From NCBI GenBank assembly GCA_038380795.1, contig CM076268.1:14326001-14390000 (forward strand): DNA of 64,000 nucleotides, read 5' to 3'. The notes below the pieces were generated by a model. It worked only from the letters and a program-made list of their open reading frames with translations, ran no database searches and was not told where the DNA came from. The DNA is from Pyrocephalus nanus (lineage: Eukaryota > Chordata > Aves > Passeriformes > Tyrannidae). This document shows positions 24,211-38,200 of this stretch, piece after piece. The translations under genes were made by a program, and so were the position numbers. Positions within the stretch are counted from its first letter, which is position 1. Each line of letters starts with the position of its first letter.

Positions 24211-25618
24211 TCAGAATTAAAGAAAGATACAAATTCCAGCTAAGCCACACAGGTCTCCGATGCCCTGTTCTGACAGCTCCAGCCAGTCAGACTGAACTCC
24301 CTGCTCATATCCCAGTATTCACACCTCCTGTCACCAGTTGTTTCAGAAAGCTGTCAAGAACAGAGCTCTAACTCCTGCTGGCTGCTGGTTCTTAAAGATT
24401 AGAAGACAAATATAATTGGATTCCAGAGATTATTTGCTTTGCTGAGAAGGGCTGAGAAGTATTTAGATGGTTCCCCAGCTGATTAAATCTTTATTTCACA
24501 GTAGTGACCCTGTGTGTATCGTACCTCAGAGTGCTTGCAGACACGTTCTTGGCAAGATTGGCTTACTGGAGTACTTTAGCTTAACTGCCACTGGCCAGGT
24601 GTGATGGGGGTTTATCCCATATCTAGATGGTTTCATCTCATTTCTGCAGCTCAGACCAAAGAGCTGAACTCAGCTTCAGCCCTTTCCCCCAGTTTAATGA
24701 CTAATGAGCCAGCTGCCTTACCAGCCATCCAGATATCTTGAGCCAAAGCCTTTGGCACAATTTGCAGCAGATCACAAGTAGCTGGAGCCTTCTCTCACCT
24801 CTCATGCTGCTCACACTGCTTTTATGCTTTGCACACAGCCACAAGACTCTGCCTGCTCCTGACACCCTAACTTCCAGTGACCAGGCTGTTCTGCCCCTGA
24901 CAGCTTTTGCCAGCCTCCTGCTCTGCTCAGCTTAGCCTCCCTGGGGGAACGCAAAGCAGAGACACCCCTTGCTCAGAATTGTGCCACTGAGATATGAAGG
25001 CAGTGAGCAAGGGCTGCCTCCAGCTCAAGCTAAAACAGAGGGATGAGTTTATTTGGGATGCTGCTTTGCCCACTTGAGATGGCATCCAGAACCTCTCCCC
25101 TCCTCCCAGGCCCATCCTGTACTCTGTACCATTTGTGCACTCCAGCCCTTTGCAAACAGCAGAGCAAAATGGAGCCCAGAAGAAGCAGAGAAGGGCCTGG
25201 CTCCAGAGGAGGACAGTTTAGCTGTCAAGATGCAGGTAAAGGTTGCAGTCCATTGTTCTCACTGCTAGCAGAGGGGAGAAAGCAAAAACAAGGCAATGTG
25301 TTAAAAACTCAGAGCAGAAAAGCAAAAAAATACAGCCTAGCAACATTGCAGAGAAAGCTGGGAGTGCATGCAGGGCTCTGCAGTGAACAGGGCTCTCCTT
25401 GTAAGCAAGCACTCCAGCTCTTCCCAGAGCCAGCAGGTCAGACATGCTGCACAAGTTTCGGTTAGATAGTGGTTTGCCCCATAGTAGAATGAAATATAAT
25501 TTATATACAGAAAGAAACAAGTCCCTGCAGTCTTTGCAAAGGTCCAGTTTCAAGAGTGCTGCCGTGTTGCTGAGGGTGCCGTGAGCCTGCAGCACTCCTC
25601 TCTCAGTGCAGCTAGTTA

Positions 25619-25624
25619 TTTATT
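25619..25624 (-). terminator. Candidate poly(A) signal for ARHGAP19
   Basis: AATAAA on the minus strand, 564 bases past the probable stop codon. Other AATAAA hexamers occur further downstream (complement of 25048-25053, 24490-24495 and 22672-22677), so the site actually used cannot be chosen from sequence. Confidence 0.3.
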
Positions 25625-25806
25625 CACAGCTTGCGATGCTGGGCAATCCCCACCCATGTGTTGGCGCGAGGCGATTCAGAGGGATGATGAATCCTTGGAA
25701 AGCAGGAGGGCTCGCATGCGTCTACAGGATTCCTATAGCAGAGAATTAGAGCAATTGAATGCTTGAGACACATAATGCCATGCAAGAAAAGGCTGACATT
25801 CTCCTC
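25624..25806 (-). CDS. Possible alternative ARHGAP19 terminal exon
   Basis: CCTTGCAG at 25812-25807 is followed by an open phase 0 frame starting EENVSLFLHGIM and ending at a stop at 25624, directly joined to an AATAAA. It would accept the GTGAGA donor of exon 11. The peptide has no similarity I recognise, so chance is a serious alternative. Confidence 0.2.
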   Translation of the reverse strand, partial: EENVSLFLHGIMCLKHSIALILCYRNPVDACEPSCFPRIHHPSESPRANTWVGIAQHRKL

Positions 25807-26187
25807 CTGCAAGGACCCTCCCCTGGTGTCTGCATCCAGCACCTTTTATCAAAGCACTAGAAGAGGCAGTGAGCAGACAGGAACAAGCACAGAGGTCAGT
25901 CGGGCTACACCAACCTCTTGTCCCACTGCCACCCTGACAGGCTGTTAGCACTACCCAGTGCTGCCAGCTTCCCTCTGCTTCCTGCAAGAGCCAGCCTGCC
26001 AACTCACAGGGAGAAGGGCTGTACCCACCTGCTGGGTGAAACCCTTCAGGGTCTGGCTTCCAGAATGCCACCTGCCAGCAGCTCAGCACAGAGCAGACTG
26101 CTATGAGCTGGGGCACTGCAGCTGTCACAGAGCCTTGAGTGTGTGCCATCACCTCTGCAGGTGTCAGAGCCCAGCACATCAAATTCC

Positions 26188-26295
26188 TCACAGGAAAAAG
26201 AACTGGGGGGGCAGGGAGTGTCTCACCTCTTTCCGGCCCTCCAGAGTTTTCAGCTTCGCCTGGGACATGTGAGCTGGAGAGCCACATTTCTGTAA
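26188..26295 (-). CDS. ARHGAP19: ARHGAP19 exon 11, probable terminal coding exon
   Basis: The acceptor TTGTCCAG opens the frame LQKCGSPAHMSQAKLKTLEG then RKE, which aligns with human LFSGSP...LKWSEGKKE. Reading on gives VRHSLPPQFFFL and a stop at 26188-26190. A good GTGAGA donor follows RKE at 26226, so the exon may instead end at 26227 and splice onward in phase 0. The start is firm; the end is uncertain. Confidence 0.7.
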   Translation of the reverse strand, partial: LQKCGSPAHMSQAKLKTLEGRKEVRHSLPPQFFFL

Positions 26296-29200
26296 CTGGA
26301 CAAGAGAGAGCAATAGGAGTAGAGAGCTGGTGAATGAAGTGGTATCCCCAGCCTTCCCTGGGAGCAGACTGTACCACCAGATGCATCTATCATCCAAATA
26401 TACTCTTAGTTTGTCCAAGCCATGGGACAGCCTTACTGCATACAAGCAGCAGGCTCTGTACAACTTGTGGAGGAGGATGAGAGAGAGGGAAGGGGGCACA
26501 AGTCAATGCCCCAGGGCAGAACACAGTCAGAGGGACAAAACAGGAGTAGAGGCCCAGTGCTGCCATCCCTGCCCTGATGCTGCCCTTGCCATCTGCTCTG
26601 CTCTCCTCAGAGCAGCTTCCCAGGACCTTATTTTGTCATACAAAAGAAACTTGGAAACCACTTGAGCACAGAACAGCAAACAGTTCCTCAAGGACTGATG
26701 AAATGAGCACCCAAGTTTACTCAAACTCCCTTCACACACTTCCCCACCAACAGCTTCTGTGGTGCTGGGAGCAGTTTCTTACCAGTTGGACATTCTCTTT
26801 GCTGACCCGCACAGGCTCTGGTGTGGTATCCCTGCTCTTCCTCTCCAGGATAACTGGGGTTCCCAAAACTTTCCGCTGTTGTAAGAAGAGAGGGCTGTTG
26901 GCTAGTGCTTTGAGTGCAAAGTGAAAAAGAAAGGGAAGGAGCGGGATGCATTGCTGGTAAGCAGTTGGATGCTGGGAAAGAAAAAAAGGAAGCCAAGCTG
27001 GGACAAAGATTGCAAAGCAGAACCACCTGAAATATCACAGCACTAGGCTGAGCCTGCCTGACTGTGAAGGGTTTGGGAGCTGACCTGAGGCCTGGCCAGG
27101 AGCCCAACCTGTCAGAAGCAGGTACATGCTGCTGCGGAGCAGCCCACTATGTGCTAAAACCCATGCTAACACACTAGACTACATGACCAGCTTCCTGTCA
27201 GTCCTCATCTCATCTCAGGAAGCAATCAATTCTCCAGAAACATGCACAGATCCTACAGCCATGTATTTCAAGATAACTACACTTTATACTAACAATACTT
27301 ATTTTCACTGTGCTGCCTTTTCTGCCCCAGTAGATCTATGTTGTTTGGCAGACAGTACTTTGAACAGTCCCTGCCTTTGGGGGTCTCATTCAATGCAGGG
27401 CAAGGCAGAAGCAGAGAGCAACATCAGAAACTCACAGCAGAGAGAACATGGGTAAGAGGCTGCTTTTACCTTAATGAGGCCGCTGAAGGAGCGTGAGCGG
27501 GCACGTCGTGGTGCTGGGGATGTGGGTACATCAGAGCCAGGAGTGAGAGCTGTAGGATGCTTATTAAACTAGAAGGAAACACGAGGGCAGTATGTTACCA
27601 CAGTTACACCCGTCTCTTACTGCTGTGTGCTGCTCTACCTGCTGTTCCAGAAGAACTCAGTTTGTCTCTTTCATACCCCAGAATGGAGGAGCAGCTCAAA
27701 GCTGCAGGGATAAGAAAGCAGAGGAAGGCCATATTTCCCACCCAGCTTTACAGGGAGTTTGGGTGTGAAGCTGCTTTGTGCAGGTGTTGGAGCAGAAAGG
27801 GGGCTGGGCAGCAGCTGGAGGCTGGCAGCCAAGACTGCTACTGACCATATCAACCAGTCTGTCTGGAGCAGCAAGTTGTCTGGGACCAAGAAGAGACCAG
27901 TTTGTCCACTCCCTGGAGGCAAGAGGGGACAAGACTTTTCCTTTTCTGAGGGAGGAAGCTCATCGAGACCATGATCAGAACTGGAAAACTGCTTGAAAAA
28001 CAGCTCAAAGCAGAGCCTGACGCAGCAAGCTCCAGTATCAGTCACATCCAGGCACACCCTCCTTCCCTGTCTTCTTACAGCTCTGTCCCTTACACAGCCC
28101 AAAGTTCACAGCCCACTCTCCCCAGCCCTCCCAGGATTAGGAGCAGCTCTCAAGAAGGTGCTGCCTGTGCCCAGGATTGTGCTGACAAGCACACCCAAAG
28201 GATATCTTTTCTCCCCACACTACCTGCCGGATAAGCTTCTTCTTCTTTGCAGAGTCAGGCATATTGTGGACATGGCGGAAGAGCTCTTTCAGTGCCTCCT
28301 CTGTGCGCTGCTGGGTCTCCTCCTGATGGCAAGAGTCCAGCCGGCTTCGCTTTTGAGACTTGAGGGGCTGCAGCTCCTTGGAGCCAGAAGACGTCAGCAA
28401 ATCCAGGTCGTCCTGGGAAAGTGGAGACAGCAGTCGCTTGCCATGCTTTAATCCCAAAGAGCCACCCATCTAAGCCAGGCTAGGAAGTCTCGTGAGCTGC
28501 CTCAACACGAGTGAATGCACAGGGCTGTGTTTTCCCTACCCTTCTGCAGCAGCACTGCACCAGCAGGCCCCGTGCCAGGAAAAGGTGACAGCAATACAAA
28601 GGTGACCCCATTGCTTCTTCCTTCCCCTCCCAAATGCCAGCTGCAGAAGCCCTTCCAGGTTTGAGAAGGGTCAGTGCAGCTCCTTGCAACGCATCTTCCC
28701 TCTTCTGCAGCTATATGAGGCAGGGAAGTATTTGCTAGCAAGACACAATTGTCCCAGTGGCAGCAAGTAGCTTTAATCGCAGCACTTCTTCCAAGAAACC
28801 TGGCCACAGCAGCAGGCACGTCTGTCTGTTTGGAAGGCACAAACCCATCAAAGGAGCAGGTGCTGCATGTACTGGACACACACAGCAGCTTTGCTCTAAA
28901 CAGGGGCCCAGTGGCTTTCTTTCCCTGTGCTTTTGATTAACAGATGCTTCAACTCTGTCCAATTTCCCTAATGCAGCCACCTGCACTACCACACCATATG
29001 CTTCCCTCGCTCCTGCCTTCTGACAGATCCTCTTTCATGACTTGGTTTGTTTGCAGCTTCTACCACTCACAAAGATCCCTTCATAGCATCACAGCCTCTG
29101 CCCTCTAATGGAGGGCACTGCGTTTGCTGGCCTTACCTTTGATGTGTGGGCTCTGGATCCCAGATAGTGCAGCCTGGCACACTCCCGGATGTACACTGGA

Positions 29201-32200
29201 GCCTGTGACAATGAGCAGAGAACAGGCCAAATGTATGTTTAGCTTGTTTGGCCTTGAGAAAAGAGGGGCCCCAGCAAGAGCTGCTTTTCAACCATACCAC
29301 ACAAGCCACTTGTATCAAGACTCAGCCACTTAGGGAGGACAAAGCCATGGAATTTCATGTCCTCAGTGCAGTCCCTGTTCACAGTTTCACAGTTCACATG
29401 TTCACATGCAGGCAAACAGCACAAGTAGGAAAAAGCTCCTGTGGAACCCTGCTCTGAGTAATTCCCCCAGCTCTCAGCTGGCCAAGCAGGGGCCTGACAA
29501 AGAGGGCAGAAGGGAACTTTCTATGGGAGGACTTTCTGCAGAGAGCAGATGCCTAGCGACCAGGAAGGTCCTGAGAAGTCAAGAGACTGCCTGTTGTAGA
29601 AACGCTTCCTGGGAGGAACTTGAAGAAAGCCTCATACTCCTGGCTGCTCTACTCTACTCAGAGCTAGTCAGTGCCTCTAAAAACAGTGGGCTGACTACCA
29701 TTTGCAGAGAAGTTCACAACAAAACAACACAGTGTATTAGGTATTCAGCTCATGGCAGCACTCAGCCAGGACAAGTCCCTGTCCTTATCCTGCGAGAACC
29801 CTAGTGCAGCCTGGTGGGTACCTGCCCCCCAGGAGCCACATTTCCAGCTGGGCAGCAGGTGCTGGTGTCCAGCAGAGGGGAGTGTTACACTGCACCATGC
29901 TGCTGACCTGCCCAGGCAAAGCCATCTCTGGGGCTGCCTGCCCAGCAAAGACCTCCCTAGTCACTAAAGGAACAGTTTCTTGTAGAAATCCTCCTTCTCC
30001 TACTGCAGAAGAGATCCCCCAGAATATGCACTTGACCCCTGGAATCTTTCTGGACAAGGGGCATTCAGTCTCCTGTGACAGGGGCAGGGAGAGCAAGACC
30101 CCAAAGCACACTCACCTTGAAGAGTTTCTGAGAATGTTTGATCATGAAGGTCACCCCATTGTTCAACTTTGTGATATTTTCCTGAAGGTCATTTGCTGTC
30201 ACCTGGCAAGAGGACACAGCCAAAAGCGCATTCATTAGAAGGGGAGGAGGAAGGGTCTCTGCTGCCCTTGCTGTTTCTGGGACATGGACACACAGTGCCC
30301 CAGCAGGAGACCTGCTCTGAGGTGACAGGCAGGCAGGGTTCACAGCACACCAACAAGCAGAGCTCACAGAGCCAAAGCTGCTCTGAGAGGAGAACCCAAC
30401 AACTCTGCGGCCAAACAGTTCACCAGCAGCACAGAAGCTGGAGCTGACTTTCTTAAAAGAAGCATGACTGTGCTGTTCTTTCAATTTTACTGAAAAAGAT
30501 GATGCCTAAACTGCAAACGAGACTTGTTTCTGGACTGAACACTAGGACTGAATCCTGCCAGGAAGCTTCACCTCTCCATCACAGTCTTGAACCCGCACAT
30601 CCCTGTCAATACTAACCTTCCCATCTTGGTTCTTCCCCTGCCAAGCCTCTGCTGTCTATATTGCAATATCCCACCCACAGATACCAAGTCATTGCTCACA
30701 TTTCTGGGCCATAGGATGTGGGGTGCAAACATGAGGGCAAGATTGTGGGCAGACATCTTGTTCTTGTCCTGCTTCTTGGCGGTCTGGTAGAGCAAGTCCA
30801 GGAGCAGTTTGAGCAGACTGCGGTTGGGAGCGGGAAGGATCAAAAACAGCAGCTGGAGGGCTTCAATTTGGCGCTCTTTGTCTGGAGTGCTGGTCTTATT
30901 CCCCTTCTCATCAAACAGTGTCAAGTCTGACAAATCACAAGGCAGAACATGAAGGACATACATTACCTTTCCTAACAGCAGTCTATGGCAACCAGTTATC
31001 CTTCCCTCTTCATATTCAGATCTCCTACAATCCCCTACACAGTTCTTGGCCCTCCACCTCTTTTCCCCCCAGCTCCCAAGCTCCCCACTTAATGTGTTAA
31101 TCTGTGCTACTCCTCCCACAGAACAACAGAACTGCTAAGAGCTGTGATGGCTTGAAGGCAATATGGAGGAAGTTCACATAAGGTAGTTCAATAACAGTTA
31201 TTAAGTACATAGAAACCACAACTTGCTCAGGAGAACCCCAGACATGAAACAGATGGAGACCCAGGTTACCAGTGTGGGCTTTACTCCTCAGTTACCTAGA
31301 GAAGACTGGCTAGACAGACTTGGTCTGATTCCTTAGGATTTTCAGCTCCAGTCTTTCCACCATCACACTGAGATGGCAGGAAGACTCCTTCTTATCCCGC
31401 CTTTAAGGAGTATCCTTCTGCAGGCTAGTGTGCTTTCTAGGGGGCTAGTTCCAGTCCTTCTGCTCATCACTGCCACTTGCTGCTCACTCACCTGCAATTT
31501 TGAGGTGGGCATGGAAGTGCTTGTGTGTCAGCAGTGGCTCTGGTAATTCACCCAGGAACATCTTAAGCAGGGTGGCCACATCATTGGAATGAAACTCCCC
31601 AGAGTCCAGGTCAATATCTGTACCACTGTTCAGAGCGTCCTTTAGGATCTGTTGCCTGATGCTGTTGCCTGGCACTCGAAACAAGCCTTCTGCTCTTAGA
31701 TCTGCTTGGCAGAGGGGAGAAAAAAGGGCACTGAGTAATCAGAGGTTGATTCCCACCTTCTTACTAAAGCACTTCCCTCCTCTTTCCAGAGCTTGACAGC
31801 AAACCTCAGTGAAGTGCCTTCAGAGATACGAAGATGTAACTTCAAGCTAGCTCACATCAGTAGAAAAAGTTCTTGTACAGAGGGAAATAAACTAACATAT
31901 CTGCTAGGAAATTCTGGAGAATAGCCAGCCAGTGCAGTGCTGAACTCCTGACACTGGCGAGATTACAGCTTTTCTTTCTGCACCTGAGGTGGGCCAGTCC
32001 CATCCCCTTCCCCCACTGGGATGGGAAGACAGCAAGACAGAGCCACTTACTTTTGTGCAGATACTCAATTAGCTGGGAAACCTGTGCAATGCCTTCTTCT
32101 GTCAGCGGTGAGCCAAACACCACCCCTTTCTCTGCAGAACAGAAGACAACATGTTCAGGCAGCTCAGAGCCCAACAGCCACAGAAATCAATGCTTCCCAA

Positions 32201-35200
32201 AGAACAGGATTTCAGCATGCAAAGACCAGTGCCCCAAAATACTAAGGGTGAAGGTCACAAGGACCCACACACACGTGAGATACCACAAACACTCCAAAAT
32301 AAGACACTTCATCTCACCATGCTGTACTTACATGGGCTTCATCATCCCTCTTCTTACCTCAGTTTAATTACAATTTTTATCAGCTAAAGCAAACATTCTC
32401 TAGCCCTTGAAAAGAAAACAACACCAAAACAGAAGCTTCAGTTTTAAATGGCATAGAATCTGCATGCCTGGACTTAATGGGAACAGCGAAGTGGAAAGGG
32501 CAGATGTGAGAGCCTGGACTGCCCAGGTGCCTTCCACACTGGCACTCTCCACGCCTGAGAAGGAAAGTCCAGATTCATCCTCACTGTGGCTTGACATGAA
32601 GTGGAGCAGAAAGAAGAGCTGCAGCTACTAGTTTATGGGAGAGGAGAACAAGCACTACTGGGGAGATCAGACATGATCTGACTGTCTCACACTGTCCTCC
32701 TTTTCAGGAATGGGTAATCCCTGGAATTCCCTCATCCCAGTGAATCTCTCTTCCATGTCAGCTGCTCTAGCCTGAGTAAAGTATGAAGAATGAACAAGGA
32801 AGAACTAAAAAAAAAAAAAAAAAAAAAAGAGTAGGTAAGCAATGAGCTGGGCCCTTCTCCATAGGGAGCACTGACTGATCCTCTCACTTTTGGAGTCTGC
32901 TCCCATGTCATGGGGTTGTTACAGATTGGATATCAGCTGCCAGCTCCAGAACTCCACTAAATAACACAGGCTACAGCCCCAAAAGGTGGAAGCAACTGAG
33001 CTGAAACGAAGAAGATCCCTGCATGGAAGAAAACATTAGATGAGAAGCCCATTTAACTGAAGGGCATTTGTTGAATCGGTGCAGAAAACTGTTCTCATCC
33101 AGAAAGGGACTTCACAGGTAAGATGGTGATTATCCAGCAGGACAGTGTTGTCTAATAAATGCAGCCTTGATAGTGAATGGATTTTTCTGTAAAACACACA
33201 CAGCCAGCATGCTCTGTCTCTCAGAAAGCTGAGACAACTCCCAGGGGCTTCACTGGCAGCAAACAGAACTCTGAGCACCACAGTTCTTCCCTCAGATGCA
33301 CGTAGGTTTGGACTGCAGCTGGAGACGAGATCCTGGATATATCGTAGCACAACATGCTGTCTGGGGCTGAGAACTGGAACCAGATGCAAAACTGATTTGT
33401 CCTACGCTTGTACTCAGGCTTCAAAGAGCCAACAGAGTCAAGAGAAGAATATTTCTCCCTTCTCTATGACCTGACTAACAGGAGCATGGGTCAGTTCTGA
33501 GGTCAGGCTGGACATTTGCACCATTTGCACTGAAGATTTCCCTCCTTATTGTTACAGCTGATAGCCCAGCAATCCAAGCAGTGCATTGGCTGGTCTGATA
33601 AAAGTTATCTCCACTGCAAGTTTTGTCCTGCCTCTTCTTTCCCCCCTGCCACAGCACATTTTGATTTTACTAGCTTTTGGTCTGTTGTACTACAGATCTT
33701 ACTGCTCTGTGGTGTTGATGCTCACAGCATGTGGGAGAGACCTGGTTAACCCTATGCTCTTCTCTAGCAGCCTTCCTGTGCAACTAAATTTATTCCGCCT
33801 GAAGAATGTTCTGCTTTCTTCCAGGACTTCTGAAATACATGGTAAGCCACCAGGAACTCCAGCCTCCTGTTAAATCAAGAACTTTCTGACCTCACTCTGA
33901 TAAAGCACATGCTTCAGTCTTGCAGGAGAAAGGAGGCAAATGTGAGCTCTTGATCGGCGTGCAAGATCTGAAAGGTTTGAGTGCAAAGGGAGAGAATGAT
34001 TGGCAAAAGATTCTTGTCCTTGAAGAAAACTAAACTCATTAGACATTCAACAGATAGAATCAACAGTGGCCAGGAATAGAAGAGGAAAATACATCTTCTT
34101 GAGACATGCAGGGCCTGACAAATTTGATTTAGTTTTGAAGTCAGAAGCTAGTATCTGAATGAGAATTTGATTCTCAAAGAAACTTGAAAGACGTGTCTGG
34201 AGAACGGATGCTGTGTTACAAAGGCTTAGATGTTATTGTATGACTGCTTCTGAAACTAAACAGCAGCATGAGACTGAGTTTCCTGATGCTCAAAGAAGTT
34301 GTATTTGCAGTTTGATCAGCTCTGAGCTCTGTGGTCCTCGGCCTCTGGCTTTGAAGAAATAAAACCTGTTTGTTCTAGCTGGTCTATAACATGAAGAAAA
34401 ACAAATGATGGCTCCAAGATGAAACACACAGTACACAAAACTGATTTTCTCTGTAGGCACAAACTTCTTTTTCTCAGAGTTTGGCCAAGGAGTTCACAGA
34501 CAGTGCCTGTCAATGCCGGGGAGACACTGCCATTGCAGCCTGGGAGTGCAGCCAGCAGACTTGGAAACATCTGCTAGCTGTAGCTGTAGTGAGACACACG
34601 GCCACAGAGACATCTGAATGGGAGAAGGCAGAGCTCTTGGGGAAGAGAGCTAGCGGGAGATGTCAGGTCTGGTAAGAGTAGTGCTCCAGCAGAGTACAGA
34701 TAATTAAAAAAAAAAATTAGCTAGATAGAGTAGGCTTACCAGCCCGTGCTGGAAAGTTTTGACAAGAACATGGAGGTTTCCAAACACACTAAGAAAACAC
34801 TTCCAGCTTGGTTACTCACTTGCTTCTGATTGCGAAGTGGCAAGTGTTTGAATTTAAGGTGTCCTGCTACTCTCTGGGAACAGAGGCAGGAGCAATAACA
34901 GGTATGAGCACAGTCTAACTGCAGGTTAGGGGCAGCATGAAGACCTGTTATTATGGAGCAGCAAGGTGAGTCATGTCAATATTAGGTAATTCTCACCTAA
35001 GGATGCTAAAAGACTTGATTTGCAGTATTTCATTTTCCCAGGGTGTATGTATCTAATAGGATTCCTGCTGGGTGAACCAAAAGTGGAGGGCTGAAGCCAG
35101 CACCTGAAAATTCTGCCTGAGCAGTGGGGCTGCAGAGCTTGTCCTTATGAAATACAACAGAGGAATAACTTTGGTAAAATCAGAAGCACTTAGAGATACT

Positions 35201-38200
35201 ATATAAAGGTTAAAGACAGAAAAAAGCCACTCAGACATAGCAATAACTCCCTTCTCGGAGGTACTCACAGCAGCAGAACTGCTCAAAGGAAGGGGAGGAC
35301 TAATCAGAAGTGTTCAACCTCAGGCTGCCAACATCTGAAGGCAGCTCCTTACAGCTTCTCTGCCAGCAGCCCTCCAGTCTAAGCTAGGAAACCAGAGCTG
35401 AAGAGGGATATGAGGTGCCCAGATGGAGTCAACTTCTGTCTAGATGAGTGAGGAAGTTTAACTGAACTTATCAGAAGAGCCAGGTTCCCCTCGAGTGTAG
35501 GCAGAGATGGGAAAATGCACACCCACTCCCCCCCCTCCCCAAAACCACCTTTTTAGTTACAACAAAACAGAGTGGTAAATGCCAGCCATTGAAGAGGAGA
35601 GGATCTGAACATAACAGTGCTCAAAAGCAGATCTCAAACTTCTAAGGAGGGCCTGGGGCTAATGTTTCTTAACCAAGACAGCTGAACTTGAAAGAGAAGA
35701 TAAGAATAGTCAGTTTACCAGAAGAAAACTCCAGCTGAATCCTTGTCTAAGAGAAAAAGAGAAATATGTCACCTCCCAGGGTTGAATCTGAGCTTAATCA
35801 GAGTCAGTCTGCAGAGCTTTGTCACTGACTCACTGGATTTGGATGTGGATCTGAGCAGCACTAGCATTTGGATGGGAGATGCTTACAGATTTCTGAGCTG
35901 CACAGTGGGCAGCTGACCCATTGAAGCCAATCTGACATCCACCACAGCAATAATCCCCAGAAAAGGATACTCTCAAAGTGCAGGGCATTTCTAGGATCAA
36001 CCCTGTGGCCTGTTTTGCTCCTTTGTAGAGGTGGCATGCTCAGAGATTACAAACCTACAGTATTAAGCATTCCACACAAGCTCAGAGCAACAGGCTGAAA
36101 GTTTTGTAAACTCCACATAACAGATGATAACAACATCACCCTAAAGGTGGGCACCAGATATCATGCCATACTCACCCTTGCGCTTCAGAGACATCAGAGA
36201 ACGAAAAAATCCAGAGGCTGTGCTGTTTGCCCCAGGCAGCTTTGGGTCCTCCTCTCCCATTAGCTGGGCCAACTCTGCCCCAGGCAAGTCAATGAGCCTG
36301 GTAATGTTGCTGACAACCAGCTCTGTGAACACCTCTGGTTTTTCATGGCGCAGTTTTTCCACAAAGAAGTCAGGATTGAAGATGATCGGCTGGCTGCGGA
36401 AGGAGGAGTCATTGCAGATGACAAAATTGCAGATGGCATCACTGGGAAAAAGGGAAAGAGGAAAAAAAATACAGTAACTCTTCATCACTTTGTTTCTTCC
36501 AGCCAGCTGGTCTGCCCTGAAGGAGACATCTGCTGACACAGGAGCTACCAATCTACACCAACAGCACTGTCTGAATTTGGTGAGTATTCAGCACAGCACA
36601 GTTACATTTCCCCATGGAACAAAAACATTTCTGGACTGTTTGTACAGCACAGTCCAAGACTAGCACCTCCATAGCATGATGCTATGTGCAACACATGGCA
36701 ACACCCAACTAAAACTTCCACTGCATCTACATCTATTACTAGTTTCACTGTATCTACATCCTACTAGCTCAGGCAGGTATGACACCCAATATTTTACATT
36801 AACTTACCACTCTAAGTCATGAAGAAGTTTGGTTTTATCTCCCTTCCTCCCCATAAATTCATTCCCAGTGGCCTGAAAGTCTGAAACAAAATTTAAATTT
36901 TTTCATGGCCAGCTTACACTCATCAGTTCCCACTGCTGTTACCTCATCCCTACCCTCCTATCAACAAATAGATAGTCCCACGTCCTGAGACTTTGTTTTT
37001 GAGATCATAAACATGTAATAACATGAACCCTCAGTTTTGCTGCAGATGTGGTCAAATGCTCCCAGGTGTCAAATCTTTTTGGTTACTGCCTCTGCCAGCT
37101 ATGCACTATGAGTCTGGAATGAGTGAAAATTCATTGGCGTGAGCCATACAAATCAGTCCTTGAGGAATCCCTAGTAACCTTTCCCTTAGAACTTCTCTTT
37201 TCAGCTCATCCACATCTTGCCTCTTCTTCATGCTGTTCTTTATCCAACCTCCCTATTCTCTAGTGACACCTACTTTCTCCATTTCGAAGCTTGTTATGTG
37301 GCATGGGAAAAGATGCACCCGAAACAGTGCTCTCCTAAGGGTTATTTATAACAGGTACATAGCCCTACCAGAGGATAGGTACATTTACCATGTCGAAAAT
37401 CAAATTAAGGAGTTATCAAAGAGATATCTCATGTTAATCAGAGCTCTTAATGCTCACACTTAACTCTTATGCCAATTTCCATCTACTTCTATGTCCTTCA
37501 TTACCATCTTCATACCACTGTTTAAAACACCTTCCTGCTTCTGATGTCAAGCCCACAGGCTAGAGCTGCCTAGCTTGCTTCTCCCACCACTCCTTTACTT
37601 AAAGGTGAGGGTTAGTGTCATTCTCCAGTCACGAGCTACTGCCCTGAAGTCATACTTGGCTATAAAGTGTTAGCCTGGCCCTGGGAATGGGTGTGCCAGT
37701 TCTTCCAGGACTCTGGGTGTAGGCTGCCTACCCACCCGTTTACACACTATGTGCTTTCACCGTGTGACATTCCTAATCCTTTAATCACCCTTGGCCTCTT
37801 ATATAATACTTTCCTTTCCACTGTTTCTACATCCGTCCTCATGTGTGAGCTCTCATTGGACACCATTTTCCAACAGCAGCTGCCGCAAGTGCAAAGGTAA
37901 TGAATGAGACCCTGTGCTCATGCAGTGGGGATCACACCAGTCCCTTAGGTGTGGTGTGGCACCTGGGCCACAGAGCACGTGCTCTGATGAACACCCCCAA
38001 GCCCACCAAAGGCTTTCCCTCCAAAACAAGCCTTTCCATAGAAGACTGGAGCACCTTAACCTTTGTCTCCTCTCTGCTGAAGGGTGGAGATGGTGTCAGC
38101 GTGTTTGGGCCATGCTGGGTGTATCCAAGCTCACCGTCCAACACACCTGCCACCGAAAGCATTTGCAACCCACTGAACATTACTGTCCATTGGCTCAAGC

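Larger units (their letters stand above)
14761..25600. other. SLIT1 upstream / ARHGAP19 downstream region
   Basis: About 11 kb without a supportable gene. It contains a CA repeat, an ERV-type LTR (17363-18209), a 23-bp minisatellite (18765-18969), an A15 run (24196-24210) and AT-rich unique blocks near 19385-19680, 19915-20045 and 22130-22270 that look like regulatory elements. Part of it, from about 25600 leftwards, may be ARHGAP19 3' UTR. The longest frame (minus strand, 20573-21319, 248 codons) shows no recognisable domain. Confidence 0.6.

Noticed and set aside
32807..32828. Processed pseudogene ending in the A22 run
   Set aside because: Upstream plus-strand sequence shows no recognisable coding remnant and no target-site duplication was evident.
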